NCBI RefSeq assembly: GCF_025137375.1
Contig: NZ_CP073720.1
Span: 3,620,501-3,684,500, forward strand
Direction of reading: 5' to 3'
DNA length: 64,000 nt
Source of the DNA: Dactylosporangium fulvum
GTDB lineage: Bacteria > Actinomycetota > Actinomycetes > Mycobacteriales > Micromonosporaceae
In this document: piece by piece, positions 40,262 through 48,202 of the stretch
How the letters are laid out: each line of letters begins with the position of its first letter
Position numbering within the stretch: the stretch's first letter is position 1
The notes under the pieces: model-generated
The model's database searches: none
The model's input: only the letters and a program-made list of their open reading frames with translations
What the model was told of the DNA's origin: nothing
Position numbers and translations under genes: made by a program

Positions 40262-40636
40262 TCAGATGTGTGTGGATAGGGCGTCGAGTGCGCGCCCGAG
40301 CGTGTGTCGTGCCTCGACGTGCTCGTTCCCGAACTCCTGTGCGATCCCGTACGGGTAGCCCTGGGGCCAGTTTGTGGACGGCGCAGACCGGACGTCGTTG
40401 GAGACGATGACGCTCGCGACGCCGCCGCGGACCTGGGCGTCGACCTTGAAGCCGCCACCCGTGACGCCGGGGTCGTGGTTCGTGCCGAACGCGTACGCGC
40501 CGGTGTCGACCGCGGCGATCTGTTCGGCGTCGATCTGCACGATGTTTCCGAGGTGCTCCATAGCGGCGAGCATCGCCGGGGAGCGCATCATCTCGGCGAC
40601 ACCAGCGCGGTTCTCCCGGAACTCGACGTCGGCCAC
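40262..40636 (-). CDS. HK97 gp10-like neck/tail completion protein (124 aa)
   Basis: GTG 40636. Helix LAAMEHLGNIVQIDAEQIA, then VDTGAYAFG and the YGIAQEFGNEHVEARHTLGRAL ending, all typical of HK97-gp10-like proteins that complete the head-tail joint. Confidence 0.8.
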   Translation of the reverse strand: MADVEFRENRAGVAEMMRSPAMLAAMEHLGNIVQIDAEQIAAVDTGAYAFGTNHDPGVTGGGFKVDAQVRGGVASVIVSNDVRSAPSTNWPQGYPYGIAQEFGNEHVEARHTLGRALDALSTHI

Positions 40637-40639
40637 CGC

Positions 40640-40831
40640 TCATCCCTTCCGGTTGAACAGGTGCGGGTCGCATCTGCTGCAGCCCCGGACCGTGCCCAGA
40701 GTGCTGACGCCCTCGGCGGTGAGCACGTGCAGTTCGACCAGCAGCGCAGCACTGGTTTGGCAGCGGTCGCACCAGTCGGGGCGTGGTGTTCCCGCCGCGC
40801 AGTCGACGATGTGTATCCGGTCTGCGGCCAT
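40640..40831 (-). CDS. Small zinc-ribbon-like protein (63 aa)
   Basis: Two CxxC pairs (DWCDRC and RGCSRC) separated by about 30 residues suggest a zinc ribbon. Three bases separate it from the neck protein. Such ribbons are frequent in actinophage neck regions; role unknown. Confidence 0.65.
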   Translation of the reverse strand: MAADRIHIVDCAAGTPRPDWCDRCQTSAALLVELHVLTAEGVSTLGTVRGCSRCDPHLFNRKG

Positions 40832-40838
40832 GGTCGCG

Positions 40839-41180
40839 TCAGCCGACGACCATCGCGCCGATCGTTGCGGTCGACGAGTAGTTCGCCGTGACCTTGTTCG
40901 TGGCCGGGTCGATGTAGCCCACCAGCTGCCGGTAGCCCCAACAGCGGGACGTGTTCGCCGCGACTGTGACCGGCGTGACCGCCCCGGCAACCGTCCCGGC
41001 CGGGGTCTTGCCTGGGTCGACGAACGTGACGTTTGTCGGGGTGCCACCGGCCGAGACGATGAACACCGCACCGTTGAGGATGTCGGCGCCGTCGATTCGG
41101 TCGCCGGACGCTACCGCGACCGGCGTGCACAACTGGGCAGCGGCGGCGTTCGTGGGGAACACGCCGACGTAGTCGGTCAT
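40839..41180 (-). CDS. Structural hypothetical protein (113 aa)
   Basis: Beta-rich with Gly/Thr/Val repeats (PTNVTFVDPGKTPAGTV...). Compatible with a capsid decoration or neck component. No signal peptide. No family name can be assigned with certainty. Confidence 0.6.
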   Translation of the reverse strand: MTDYVGVFPTNAAAAQLCTPVAVASGDRIDGADILNGAVFIVSAGGTPTNVTFVDPGKTPAGTVAGAVTPVTVAANTSRCWGYRQLVGYIDPATNKVTANYSSTATIGAMVVG

Positions 41181-41200
41181 GGGAGGACTCCTTGATCTGG

Positions 41201-41965
41201 CTAGGGAAGGTCCCGATCCCCGTACGGGCTCGGCGAGGGAAAGCTGTATACGGGCATGACCTCGAACACGGCCGGGTCGACACCGGTCAGCGCCTCGTTG
41301 CGGGCGGCGAGCGCGGCAAGCATCTGGTCGGCCTGCTTGAACAGCCGGTCCGACGTCTGATTGGCGGTGTCCCGCATGCCCTTGTCGCGTTCGCCGTACC
41401 CGAGCTCGACGAATGCCGCGGCGCGGATCGCGGCGACCGCGGTCGCTGACTCGTGCAGCACCGCGTCAAGTTCGCCGGTGGCGTCGGTGACCCATCGCAC
41501 CGCGTCAGCAATGTGAAGATCCACCTGGGCGCCGGTCGGTCGCGTGGTGGCATCGAATGTCATCAAGTCGACGTTCGACCCGTCGGGGGCGGGGACGAGC
41601 GGCCGGGACGGAACATAGGACGCGACGCGGGCGCGGGTCGGTGTCCACTCCGGCCCGCCGGCCAGCGGTGACCGGGCGACGAAGAACCGCTCGAACGGCT
41701 CGCTCGCGCCGACCCCGATGATCTTCCACGACTTCACCCACCACCGGGGCGCTGCGTACCGCACCAGGCTGGTGGCCGCGAACCGCAGCACCATGAGCCC
41801 GTCGACCTCGGCCTCAACACCGCTGTCGAGCGGCACGTCGGTTCCGGTCTCGTCCGGGTCGTCGGGGGAGTGCAGCGCCAGGGTCGCCTGGGTCGAGCCG
41901 ATCTCGTACGGGTGGACGTCGATCCACGGACGTTCGGAGTCCCCGACGGTCAGGTCTGGAATCAC
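41201..41965 (-). CDS. Head-tail connector-type protein (254 aa)
   Basis: An N-terminal beta domain (about 1-125) and a C-terminal helical bundle (about 150-235: DAVRWVTDATGELDAVLHES, AAAFVELGYGERD, ANQTSDRLFKQADQML). The helical part is like gp6-type connector proteins. Position between capsid and neck genes agrees. Confidence 0.65.
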   Translation of the reverse strand: MIPDLTVGDSERPWIDVHPYEIGSTQATLALHSPDDPDETGTDVPLDSGVEAEVDGLMVLRFAATSLVRYAAPRWWVKSWKIIGVGASEPFERFFVARSPLAGGPEWTPTRARVASYVPSRPLVPAPDGSNVDLMTFDATTRPTGAQVDLHIADAVRWVTDATGELDAVLHESATAVAAIRAAAFVELGYGERDKGMRDTANQTSDRLFKQADQMLAALAARNEALTGVDPAVFEVMPVYSFPSPSPYGDRDLP

Positions 41966-43551
41966 GGCGACTCCCGTCCGGTGCCGGTTCGGATGTGGGG
42001 GCGGGCCACGGCCGGCCGGACGTACGGCCGTGAGGCCCGCATTCGCACGTACCGGGCGGGCGTGGCGTTGTCGCCAGCACTGGCGGAGGCCGCATCGGTC
42101 AAGCCCAAGGGGTCGGCGAGCAGCCGATCAATCGCTATCTCGACGAGCACAAGGTCGGTGAGCCCGACCCCGTCCCCGGCGCCGACCTCCCCGCCGGCGG
42201 TCGTCTCGGCGGAGACTGTGTCGGTCATGCCCAGCGTGTCACCGGGGACACGGACGGCGACTGTGGTGGCCGTGGCCGTGTCTGCGAGCCCGATGGAGTC
42301 GGCGGCGCCGCGTATCGCGGCGACCGCCGTGGCGGCCTGGTCGGCAGCCCCTAGCGGGTCGGAGATGGTGACGGACCCGGCCCCGCTGGTCTCGGCGACA
42401 ACAACGTCGGTCAGGCCCAGGCTGTCGCCAGGCGACCTGGCCAGGTTGACGGCAGGGGCGACGGCGTCAGTCAGGCCCAGGCTGTCGGAGGCGTCCGCCG
42501 AACCGGCCGAACTGGACTCGATCGCGACCGCGTCAGCCAAGCTGGCTGTGTCGGCGGGGAAGCGGGCAACGTCGAGTGCTGCTGTGACGGCATCGGCGGC
42601 ACTCAGGGCGTCGGCGGCGGTCCGGGCGGCCTCGAGCGCCACACCAGCCGTGTCTGCGAGTGCCGTGGTGTCCACGGTCGTGCGGGTGGCGTCGAGAACC
42701 ACGGCGGGGGCGTCGATGGCGGTGAGCTGCTCGACGACGGCTCGCGCGAGCCCGGCGACGGCCGCCGCGGTGTCGGCGAGCCCCACAGTGTCGCCAGTGA
42801 TGCGGCTGGCATCTGTGACGGCCGCTGCGGCGTCTGCGAGTGCCGCACTGTCTGTGCTGGCGCGGTTTGCGACGACCGCCGCGGCGGCGGTGTCGGCGAG
42901 GCCTGCTGTGTCGGCGGCGTTGGCGGCCAGGTCCGACCCTGACCCGGTCGCGGTGATCGCGATCGAGATCGACGCGTACGCCCGGGATGTCGAGAACGTC
43001 GCCGTCCGTGTGCCAGTCGATCCCGCCCCGGTCACGTCTTGCGCGGCGACGCCCATGGTTGCCCACGGGGAGAAGTCACTCTCGGCGATCTTGGTCATGC
43101 CGACCGGGGGTGTGTAGTCGCCGAGGACCGACGACAGCCATGCACAGATCAGCAGCGCGTCCGCGGAGTAGTTGACCGACGGGGCGTCCTGGCTGGCGGA
43201 TGTGCCGGAGCCACCGTCGGCGCCAGCAACGGTGAGACCTTCACCGGCGACGACGACCACGACGCCGTGGTTCACGGCGTCGGACACCTGTTTGAACGTG
43301 ACCGACTGGGCACCGCTCGTGGCGGCCGGGCGGGTCCAAACCTTGACGTGCGGGGTGTTGTTGCCGCGGTCGCCGGTGGCGCGGAGGTCCCAGGCGCCGG
43401 GCGTCGGGGCGACCATGGACGAGGCCGCATAGAAGTCGATGCCGTGGACCGCGACCAACATGTCCCCGGCCAGGGTGCCGGCACCGGTGGTGACGGTGAC
43501 GTCAGCGTTCTCGGCGTTGCCGAAGAGAACCTCGCGGATCGTCGGGGCCAC
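41962..43551 (-). CDS. Structural protein with 20-residue tandem repeats (529 aa)
   Basis: Residues about 1-205 form a beta-rich domain (VFVVAG..., SISIAITATG) similar to phage adhesion domains. Residues about 210-495 consist of about 14 imperfect 20-residue repeats with consensus x3-D-[ST]-x-[GA]-L-x-D-[TA]-x7-A-R. A basic C-terminus follows. It lies among capsid genes, so a head fibre or decoration is likely, but it could be a tail fibre. Confidence 0.75.
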   Translation of the reverse strand: MAPTIREVLFGNAENADVTVTTGAGTLAGDMLVAVHGIDFYAASSMVAPTPGAWDLRATGDRGNNTPHVKVWTRPAATSGAQSVTFKQVSDAVNHGVVVVVAGEGLTVAGADGGSGTSASQDAPSVNYSADALLICAWLSSVLGDYTPPVGMTKIAESDFSPWATMGVAAQDVTGAGSTGTRTATFSTSRAYASISIAITATGSGSDLAANAADTAGLADTAAAAVVANRASTDSAALADAAAAVTDASRITGDTVGLADTAAAVAGLARAVVEQLTAIDAPAVVLDATRTTVDTTALADTAGVALEAARTAADALSAADAVTAALDVARFPADTASLADAVAIESSSAGSADASDSLGLTDAVAPAVNLARSPGDSLGLTDVVVAETSGAGSVTISDPLGAADQAATAVAAIRGAADSIGLADTATATTVAVRVPGDTLGMTDTVSAETTAGGEVGAGDGVGLTDLVLVEIAIDRLLADPLGLTDAASASAGDNATPARYVRMRASRPYVRPAVARPHIRTGTGRESP

Positions 43552-43606
43552 CGCCGCCCCCTTACCTACTCAGGCGCGGATGGGGCTGCGCTGACGTAGG
43601 TTCAGC

Positions 43607-44176
43607 TCAACTTCCGGCCAGATCATGTGTCCACGTCAAAGCCAAAGTGTCCGACGCCCCCTTGGACCCGATGCCGACCAGCAGCACCCGGGCGATCGTG
43701 TTCGCCGCGACAGACGTGGCATCGGCCAGGGCGTCGTTCACGATCACGGCCTCGGTAATCGGGCTGGCGGTCGTGGCCTTGCCCGCGGCATAGCTGACCT
43801 TCCACGTGATTCGCCGCGCCGCGCCATTCAACGCGCTGGTCGGGAACCCTGCGTCGATCGCCTGGTGCGAGTTGGTGAGGTAGGTCGCCAGCGCGGCCCC
43901 GGCGCCCGTCTTCGCGACCGCGGTCGACCCGCTGCCGAGTTTCATGCCGGTGACCTGGCCGGGCGGGGACGCGATGCCCGCAGCCCGTTCCGCGTAGTAT
44001 TGATCGCCGGTCTGGGTGATGAGGTTCCGGGTCTCGCAGCGGGCCTTGATCTCCCCGTCGGGGCCGATGAGTTCTGCTACGACGAGACCGGACAGCCGGA
44101 CTTGGTTCTCCGGCTCCCGGAAGCGGCCCATGCCGAATGTGACCTCGTCGGCGATCCGGCTGCGCTCGATCTGCAT
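43607..44176 (-). CDS. Structural protein (189 aa), decoration/fibre-like
   Basis: ATG 44176. Starts MQIERSRIADEVTFGMGRFR; the middle carries AELIGPDGEIKARCETRNLITQ and the end ITEAVIVNDAL...WTHDL. This pattern recurs in actinophage structural proteins located after capsid genes. Exact role unknown. Confidence 0.65.
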   Translation of the reverse strand: MQIERSRIADEVTFGMGRFREPENQVRLSGLVVAELIGPDGEIKARCETRNLITQTGDQYYAERAAGIASPPGQVTGMKLGSGSTAVAKTGAGAALATYLTNSHQAIDAGFPTSALNGAARRITWKVSYAAGKATTASPITEAVIVNDALADATSVAANTIARVLLVGIGSKGASDTLALTWTHDLAGS

Positions 44177-44223
44177 GTGCTGCTCCTGGATGGTGTGGCG
44201 TCGCACGCCGGGTTGGTACGGAG

Positions 44224-44373
44224 TTAGAAGGCGGCCGCGAGGACCGGCCAGAAGAACGCCAGGGCGAGCGCGGCGGCGCCGAGTAGGGCCAGCGAGACAT
44301 GCCGGGCGGTCACCCCGCACGCGGCGAGGGCCAGTAGCAGCACGCCGAGCAGGGCCAGTAGAGCCTGAGGCAT
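44224..44373 (-). CDS. Small two-TM hydrophobic protein (49 aa)
   Basis: Reads MPQALLALLGVLLLALAACG, a basic turn, then a second hydrophobic segment ending FFWPVLAAAF. LALAACG resembles a lipobox. Lies in the capsid gene region where no holin is expected; could be a membrane-active or superinfection factor. Twelve bases separate it from the gene upstream. Confidence 0.5.
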   Translation of the reverse strand: MPQALLALLGVLLLALAACGVTARHVSLALLGAAALALAFFWPVLAAAF

Positions 44374-44385
44374 GGCGGCCGCCGG

Positions 44386-44592
44386 CTACGGCTTGAGCGC
44401 GCCCGCGGCCCGCTGCGAGGCGAGCAGGGCGTTGATGGTCGTCCGCAGCGCGATCACGTCGTTGCGCAGCGCGTCGTATTCGGCCTTCGTCGGGCTGGCG
44501 CCGGCCGCCGCAACTGACGTGATCGCGGCAGCATCTGCGACGGCTGCGGCGCCCTTGTCGCCGTAGTAGGCGGCGCGTCGAACTGGAGGCAT
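44386..44592 (-). CDS. Head-fibre-like small protein (68 aa)
   Basis: Contains AAAITSVAAAGASPTKAEYDALRNDV followed by a coiled-coil IALRTTINALLAS, the usual end of phage head-fibre or trimerising proteins. One base from the next gene. Confidence 0.65.
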   Translation of the reverse strand: MPPVRRAAYYGDKGAAAVADAAAITSVAAAGASPTKAEYDALRNDVIALRTTINALLASQRAAGALKP

Positions 44593-44593
44593 G

Positions 44594-44860
44594 TCAGGTT
44601 CCCTTCTTGGCGGCGGTGGCGCGCCGTCGGGTCGTCTTCGGCTTGGGTTCGTCGGCGGCCGGCGCCGCGGTCGCGGGCGGGTTGGGTTCGCGGAGCTCGA
44701 CCACCTGCGGCCCGGCCTGCTCTTCGGGGACCGGTTCGGGCTGGCCGTCCTGCCGGCCGGCGAGCACCTGGCGCAGCAGGTCGTTCTGCTCGGCGAGCAG
44801 GTCGGCGATGTGCGCGTAAAAGTGCTGGTCGGTGCTCACCGGGCGCGGCAGTTCAGGCAT
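44594..44860 (-). CDS. Small protein with basic tail near capsid gene (88 aa)
   Basis: Helix IADLLAEQNDLLRQVLAG, then a Pro/Glu linker and a basic end (KPKTTRRRATAAKKG). Could bind DNA or capsid interior. Follows the major capsid gene. Confidence 0.6.
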   Translation of the reverse strand: MPELPRPVSTDQHFYAHIADLLAEQNDLLRQVLAGRQDGQPEPVPEEQAGPQVVELREPNPPATAAPAADEPKPKTTRRRATAAKKGT

Positions 44861-44866
44861 CGAAGG

Positions 44867-46015
44867 TCAGCTCCCGCTGCCATTGCTGGCCACGGTCATC
44901 CGAGCGTCGACGCGAGTTCCGCCGAACACGTGGACGACCTTCTTCTCGGCGGCACTGTGGTTGAAGCTCCACGGGACCTCGCCGCCGCCGATGCGGCGCA
45001 TGTCCGGCAGCTTCTCGTACAGGGCCGGGGCCTCGAAGCCACGGAGCCGGCCGAACTCCAGCGCCGGGCGGGACTCGCCGGGGTTCGCGAACAGCCACCA
45101 GCTTGTGCGCGAGTTCGCCGTCGAAGCGACCGTCGGGATGAAGTAGTTGATGTTCAGATGCAGATTCGCGTCCACACCGTTGCCCCGGATGATCGTCACG
45201 TCCCCGTTGGGGCCGACCGCCCGGTACTCGGTCGCGTTGATGATCTCCTTCGCCGCCAGCGCCAGGCCCGGGCCGACGGTGAGTTCGACGGCTTTGATCT
45301 GGATCGGCATGCCGTTGTCGTCGACGCGCTCCGTCAGCTTCGTGATCGCATCCTGCAGCGCGGGCCGGGTCAGGGCCGGGTTGCCGGTGAGCACGTTGTC
45401 GTTCGGGCCGGAGTAGAACGAGGCGTGGGGGCCGTTCGCGTCGGCGAACATCTCCGTCACGAACAGCTCCTCCGAGTCGATCGCCGACTGGGCGAGATCC
45501 TGCGGGAGCCGCATGAACGCGTCCAGATCGTCGTTGATCATCATCTCGAAGGAGAGACCGAACCCGGCCTCGTACTTGTCGACGGAGTACTTGTACTCGC
45601 CCATGTTCTGGGCGCGCCGCTTGTGCTCGGCGAGCTCCTCGACCTTCGCCAGCCGACCGCGGATGCCGGTCGTCGCGAACCGCTTGACCTCGCGGAAGTC
45701 GTTGACGGTCCCCGCCCGGGCGTAGTTCCGCCACGTCGCCTCGGTCGCCGTGTAGGCGCCGTACATCTGCCGGTCCAGGGAGTCGGCGAAGTACAGCGGG
45801 AAGTCGGAGGTCGACATCGCCTCCTGGAAGTGGTGCAGCGGGCGCCGACCCGACTTGATCTCGTCGAGGAACCGCTCCGCCTCAACGAGCAGCCGCGGGT
45901 CCAGCCGCGGCCGGTTCCGGGCGACGGCCTGCTGGTCGCCGAACAGCGTGCCGAACGAAGCCGCCTCGGCGTCCATCCGGGCAACAGCCTGGGAGAACAG
46001 GGTGTTCGTGGTCAT
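44867..46015 (-). CDS. Major capsid protein (HK97 fold, Mu gpT-like type)
   Basis: 382 residues. Begins MTTNTLFSQAVARMDAEAASFG; GYGLSFEMM-like GFGLSFEMMINDDLDAFMRLP and SWWLFANPGESRPALEFGRL are characteristic of this capsid family. Gene order protease-decoration-capsid supports it. No signs of truncation. Confidence 0.92.
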   Translation of the reverse strand: MTTNTLFSQAVARMDAEAASFGTLFGDQQAVARNRPRLDPRLLVEAERFLDEIKSGRRPLHHFQEAMSTSDFPLYFADSLDRQMYGAYTATEATWRNYARAGTVNDFREVKRFATTGIRGRLAKVEELAEHKRRAQNMGEYKYSVDKYEAGFGLSFEMMINDDLDAFMRLPQDLAQSAIDSEELFVTEMFADANGPHASFYSGPNDNVLTGNPALTRPALQDAITKLTERVDDNGMPIQIKAVELTVGPGLALAAKEIINATEYRAVGPNGDVTIIRGNGVDANLHLNINYFIPTVASTANSRTSWWLFANPGESRPALEFGRLRGFEAPALYEKLPDMRRIGGGEVPWSFNHSAAEKKVVHVFGGTRVDARMTVASNGSGS

Positions 46016-46029
46016 GGTTGGTGGTCTCC

Positions 46030-46386
46030 TCAGCCGGCCAGGCGGACTTCGATGGTGGCCGTCGCCCCCGAGCCGACCGCGCCCATGGCGTTGCCGATCT
46101 TGGTTCCGGTGGCCTTCTTGGACACAGGCGGCGTGTCGCCGTCGGTGTAGAACAGGTCGTCGCCGTCGGCGACCGCACTGTTGCCGGAGCCATTGATGCC
46201 CTTGACGGGAATCGTGGCGGCGCCGTTGAACTTCACCGTGGTCTTGCCGGTCTTGGGGTCCTTGTCCGCGAGCGCGACCCCGCCCTTGCCGCCCCAGCGG
46301 ACCGGGTCGCCGGACTTCGGGTTGGTCGGGTGGGAGACGGGGACGGCGAGCTGGTCGCCGAGTTCACGGGTGATGTTCTTGGCCAT
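46030..46386 (-). CDS. DUF2190-type capsid decoration protein (118 aa)
   Basis: VPVSHPTNPKSGDPVRWGGKGGVALADK and the Gly/Thr-rich strands with ending GSGATATIEVRLAG match DUF2190 capsid-stabilising proteins. Just upstream of the major capsid gene. Confidence 0.85.
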   Translation of the reverse strand: MAKNITRELGDQLAVPVSHPTNPKSGDPVRWGGKGGVALADKDPKTGKTTVKFNGAATIPVKGINGSGNSAVADGDDLFYTDGDTPPVSKKATGTKIGNAMGAVGSGATATIEVRLAG

Positions 46387-46399
46387 GGCTGTCTCCTCC

Positions 46400-46981
46400 T
46401 CAGACCGCTCGCCCGCGAGCGGCGGCGGTCGCGGCCTCGGCGTTCAACCCGCGGGCCTTGTAGGCCTCGACGAGTGCCTGGTCGGCCTGCGGCGCCGGCG
46501 TGGACCAGCCGGCGGCGGCGGGCTGGCTGGTCGGCTGCACGGTCTGGCCGAACCCGGCGACACGGCCAACACCGGACGCCTCGGCGAGCTGCGCCAGGTA
46601 CGTCTTCTCCGCGGTCGCCTCGGCCTCTGCGAGCGTCTTCAGCGCCGTCTCGTCGAGCTGGCCGGCCTCGTTGAGCGGCACCCGCTGCATGAGCCCGGCG
46701 ACGATCCGGGCCTGCGCGGCCTGCGGCAGGCCGGACTCGGCGAGTTGCGTCTCGACCTTCGGTCGGGCGGCCTCGACCGCCTTGTAGCGGGCCAGTTCGG
46801 CGCGGGCCGTGTCGCGCTCGGTACGGGCGGTCGACGCCTCCTGCAGTGCGGCGTCACGCTCGCCGACGGCCTTGTCGCGAGCGGTCGCGGCCTCGCGGGC
46901 CTCGATCTGGATCGCGGCGGTGTCGACGACCGGCGCCGTCCCCGCCTGCCCCGGCTGTGCGCCGGTGTTGGTTCCCGACAT
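46400..46981 (-). CDS. Nested scaffold protein from internal start
   Basis: In-frame ATG 46981 (MSGTNTGAQPG) is preceded by GAGGAGGAG at about six bases, far stronger than most starts here. Translation would give a 193-residue coiled-coil scaffold identical to the C-terminus of the protease, as with lambda C/Nu3. GAGGAG also encodes EEEP, so coincidence is possible. Confidence 0.6.
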   Translation of the reverse strand: MSGTNTGAQPGQAGTAPVVDTAAIQIEAREAATARDKAVGERDAALQEASTARTERDTARAELARYKAVEAARPKVETQLAESGLPQAAQARIVAGLMQRVPLNEAGQLDETALKTLAEAEATAEKTYLAQLAEASGVGRVAGFGQTVQPTSQPAAAGWSTPAPQADQALVEAYKARGLNAEAATAAARGRAV

Positions 46982-47932
46982 GTCGGGCTCCTCCTCGGGT
47001 GTGTTGGGTGAGCCGGTCGGCGGGGCGCCGTCCGTCACATCTGTGGTGGTGGGGACCGGCTCAGCGGACTCGACGTAGTCGGTCACGACCGGCCGGTACA
47101 CGGTTTCGGCGACCACCGGGCGGCGCGGCCCGAGCAGCACTACGTCTCCGCCGTTGATCGCGTAGGCCTGCTCCCAGGTGCCGCCGGCGTCGGGGCCGCC
47201 GGCTTCGAACCAGACGACGCCGCGGTCCGGGTCGTAGTCCCGGACGTACGTCCACCAGCCGTCACCGGCGTGGTGGGCGGCGCGGACGGCCCGTTCGAGT
47301 GCAGTCCGGGTCTGCTCGGCCGATGTCTCCTGCAGCCGCGTGCGGGCCGACTCGAGCAGCGCCAGCACCTTCCCGCCGCGGCCGGCGCGGGTGACGAAGT
47401 CGACGGATGCGGCGTCGCGGATCTCCTGCACGATGAGCCCGTCACGGCCCTCCGCGGTGCCGTACTCGGCGAGCCCGCCTGCGCGGATCGACAGGCCAAC
47501 CGCCTTGACGAAGTCCTTGTCGCCGAGCAGATCCCGGTAGGTGGGAAGCGCCTTCGCGAGCGCCACCAGCGCCCGCCGGTCGTGGTCGTAGCGGGCGTCC
47601 TCGGTGAGCACGGCCGCCAGATCGCGGACGTCCCGCTCGGGCCGGTCGTGTTCCTCGGCGGCGCTCGGGTGATTCATGTACAAATGCAGGCCACTGGCAA
47701 ACCGGCGGTCGCGGGCGGCCTGCTCCAGGACGGCGGCGCTGTAGTAGCCACTGCTGCCCCAGCCCTCGGAGATGAGCTGCAGGAACATGCGACCGTCGCT
47801 GGCGATGGTGGCCACCGGGGCGCCACCAGCCGTCTCCCGCAGCGGGGCCAAATCGGTGGCCAGCGCCGACTCGCGCAACGGCGTCCGGAGCGACCGGCCA
47901 GGCACGGCGAACGTGCGTCGATATTTGGGCAT
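46400..47932 (-). CDS. Prohead maturation protease fused to scaffold
   Basis: 510 residues. The protease domain (about 40-205) has His in YMNHPS (88) and Ser in VGLSIRAGG (148), the layout of phage prohead serine proteases, with Asp in VDFVTRAG near 177. The C-terminal half (about 330-430) is Ala/Glu/Arg coiled coil, a scaffolding domain. Self-cleavage would release scaffold. An internal start is strongly supplied with a ribosome site. Confidence 0.85.
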   Translation of the reverse strand: MPKYRRTFAVPGRSLRTPLRESALATDLAPLRETAGGAPVATIASDGRMFLQLISEGWGSSGYYSAAVLEQAARDRRFASGLHLYMNHPSAAEEHDRPERDVRDLAAVLTEDARYDHDRRALVALAKALPTYRDLLGDKDFVKAVGLSIRAGGLAEYGTAEGRDGLIVQEIRDAASVDFVTRAGRGGKVLALLESARTRLQETSAEQTRTALERAVRAAHHAGDGWWTYVRDYDPDRGVVWFEAGGPDAGGTWEQAYAINGGDVVLLGPRRPVVAETVYRPVVTDYVESAEPVPTTTDVTDGAPPTGSPNTPEEEPDMSGTNTGAQPGQAGTAPVVDTAAIQIEAREAATARDKAVGERDAALQEASTARTERDTARAELARYKAVEAARPKVETQLAESGLPQAAQARIVAGLMQRVPLNEAGQLDETALKTLAEAEATAEKTYLAQLAEASGVGRVAGFGQTVQPTSQPAAAGWSTPAPQADQALVEAYKARGLNAEAATAAARGRAV

Positions 47933-47986
47933 GCGCGACCTCCCGGCGCGTCAGGACGGCGGCGACTGCCGGGATCAGGGCATACA

Positions 47987-48016
47987 GAAAGGCCGGGTCG
48001 TGTGACCCGGCCTTTC
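47987..48016 (-). terminator. Strong hairpin upstream of protease gene
   Basis: Perfect 13-base arms GAAAGGCCGGGTC (47987-47999) and GACCCGGCCTTTC (48004-48016), loop of four, followed on the minus strand by TG-TATG. It lies between the effector/49-residue genes and the protease. It would separate terminase-portal transcription from capsid transcription, or protect mRNA ends. Confidence 0.6.
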
Positions 48017-48052
48017 GAAGATCAGATGTTCAGTTTGCGGTGGGGTAAAACG

Positions 48053-48202
48053 TCAGCCGGTGGTGCGGCGGGAAGCCGGAGGCTCTTCGATGCTGACTGG
48101 CGGATACGCGGGCTGCTCAGGCGCCTTCAAAACCTTCACCGGCTGCTCGTCAGTAGCCCACCGGTCGTTCAGCGGCACCGGGCCTGCGGTCTGGTCACTC
48201 AT
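48053..48202 (-). CDS. Small hypothetical protein (49 aa)
   Basis: ATG 48202 overlaps the TGA of the large upstream gene. Pro/Glu-rich, no hydrophobic segment: NDRWATDEQPVKVLKAPEQP. Coupled translation supports it; the gene may serve to temper or chaperone the effector-like protein (inference from coupling only). Confidence 0.5.
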   Translation of the reverse strand: MSDQTAGPVPLNDRWATDEQPVKVLKAPEQPAYPPVSIEEPPASRRTTG

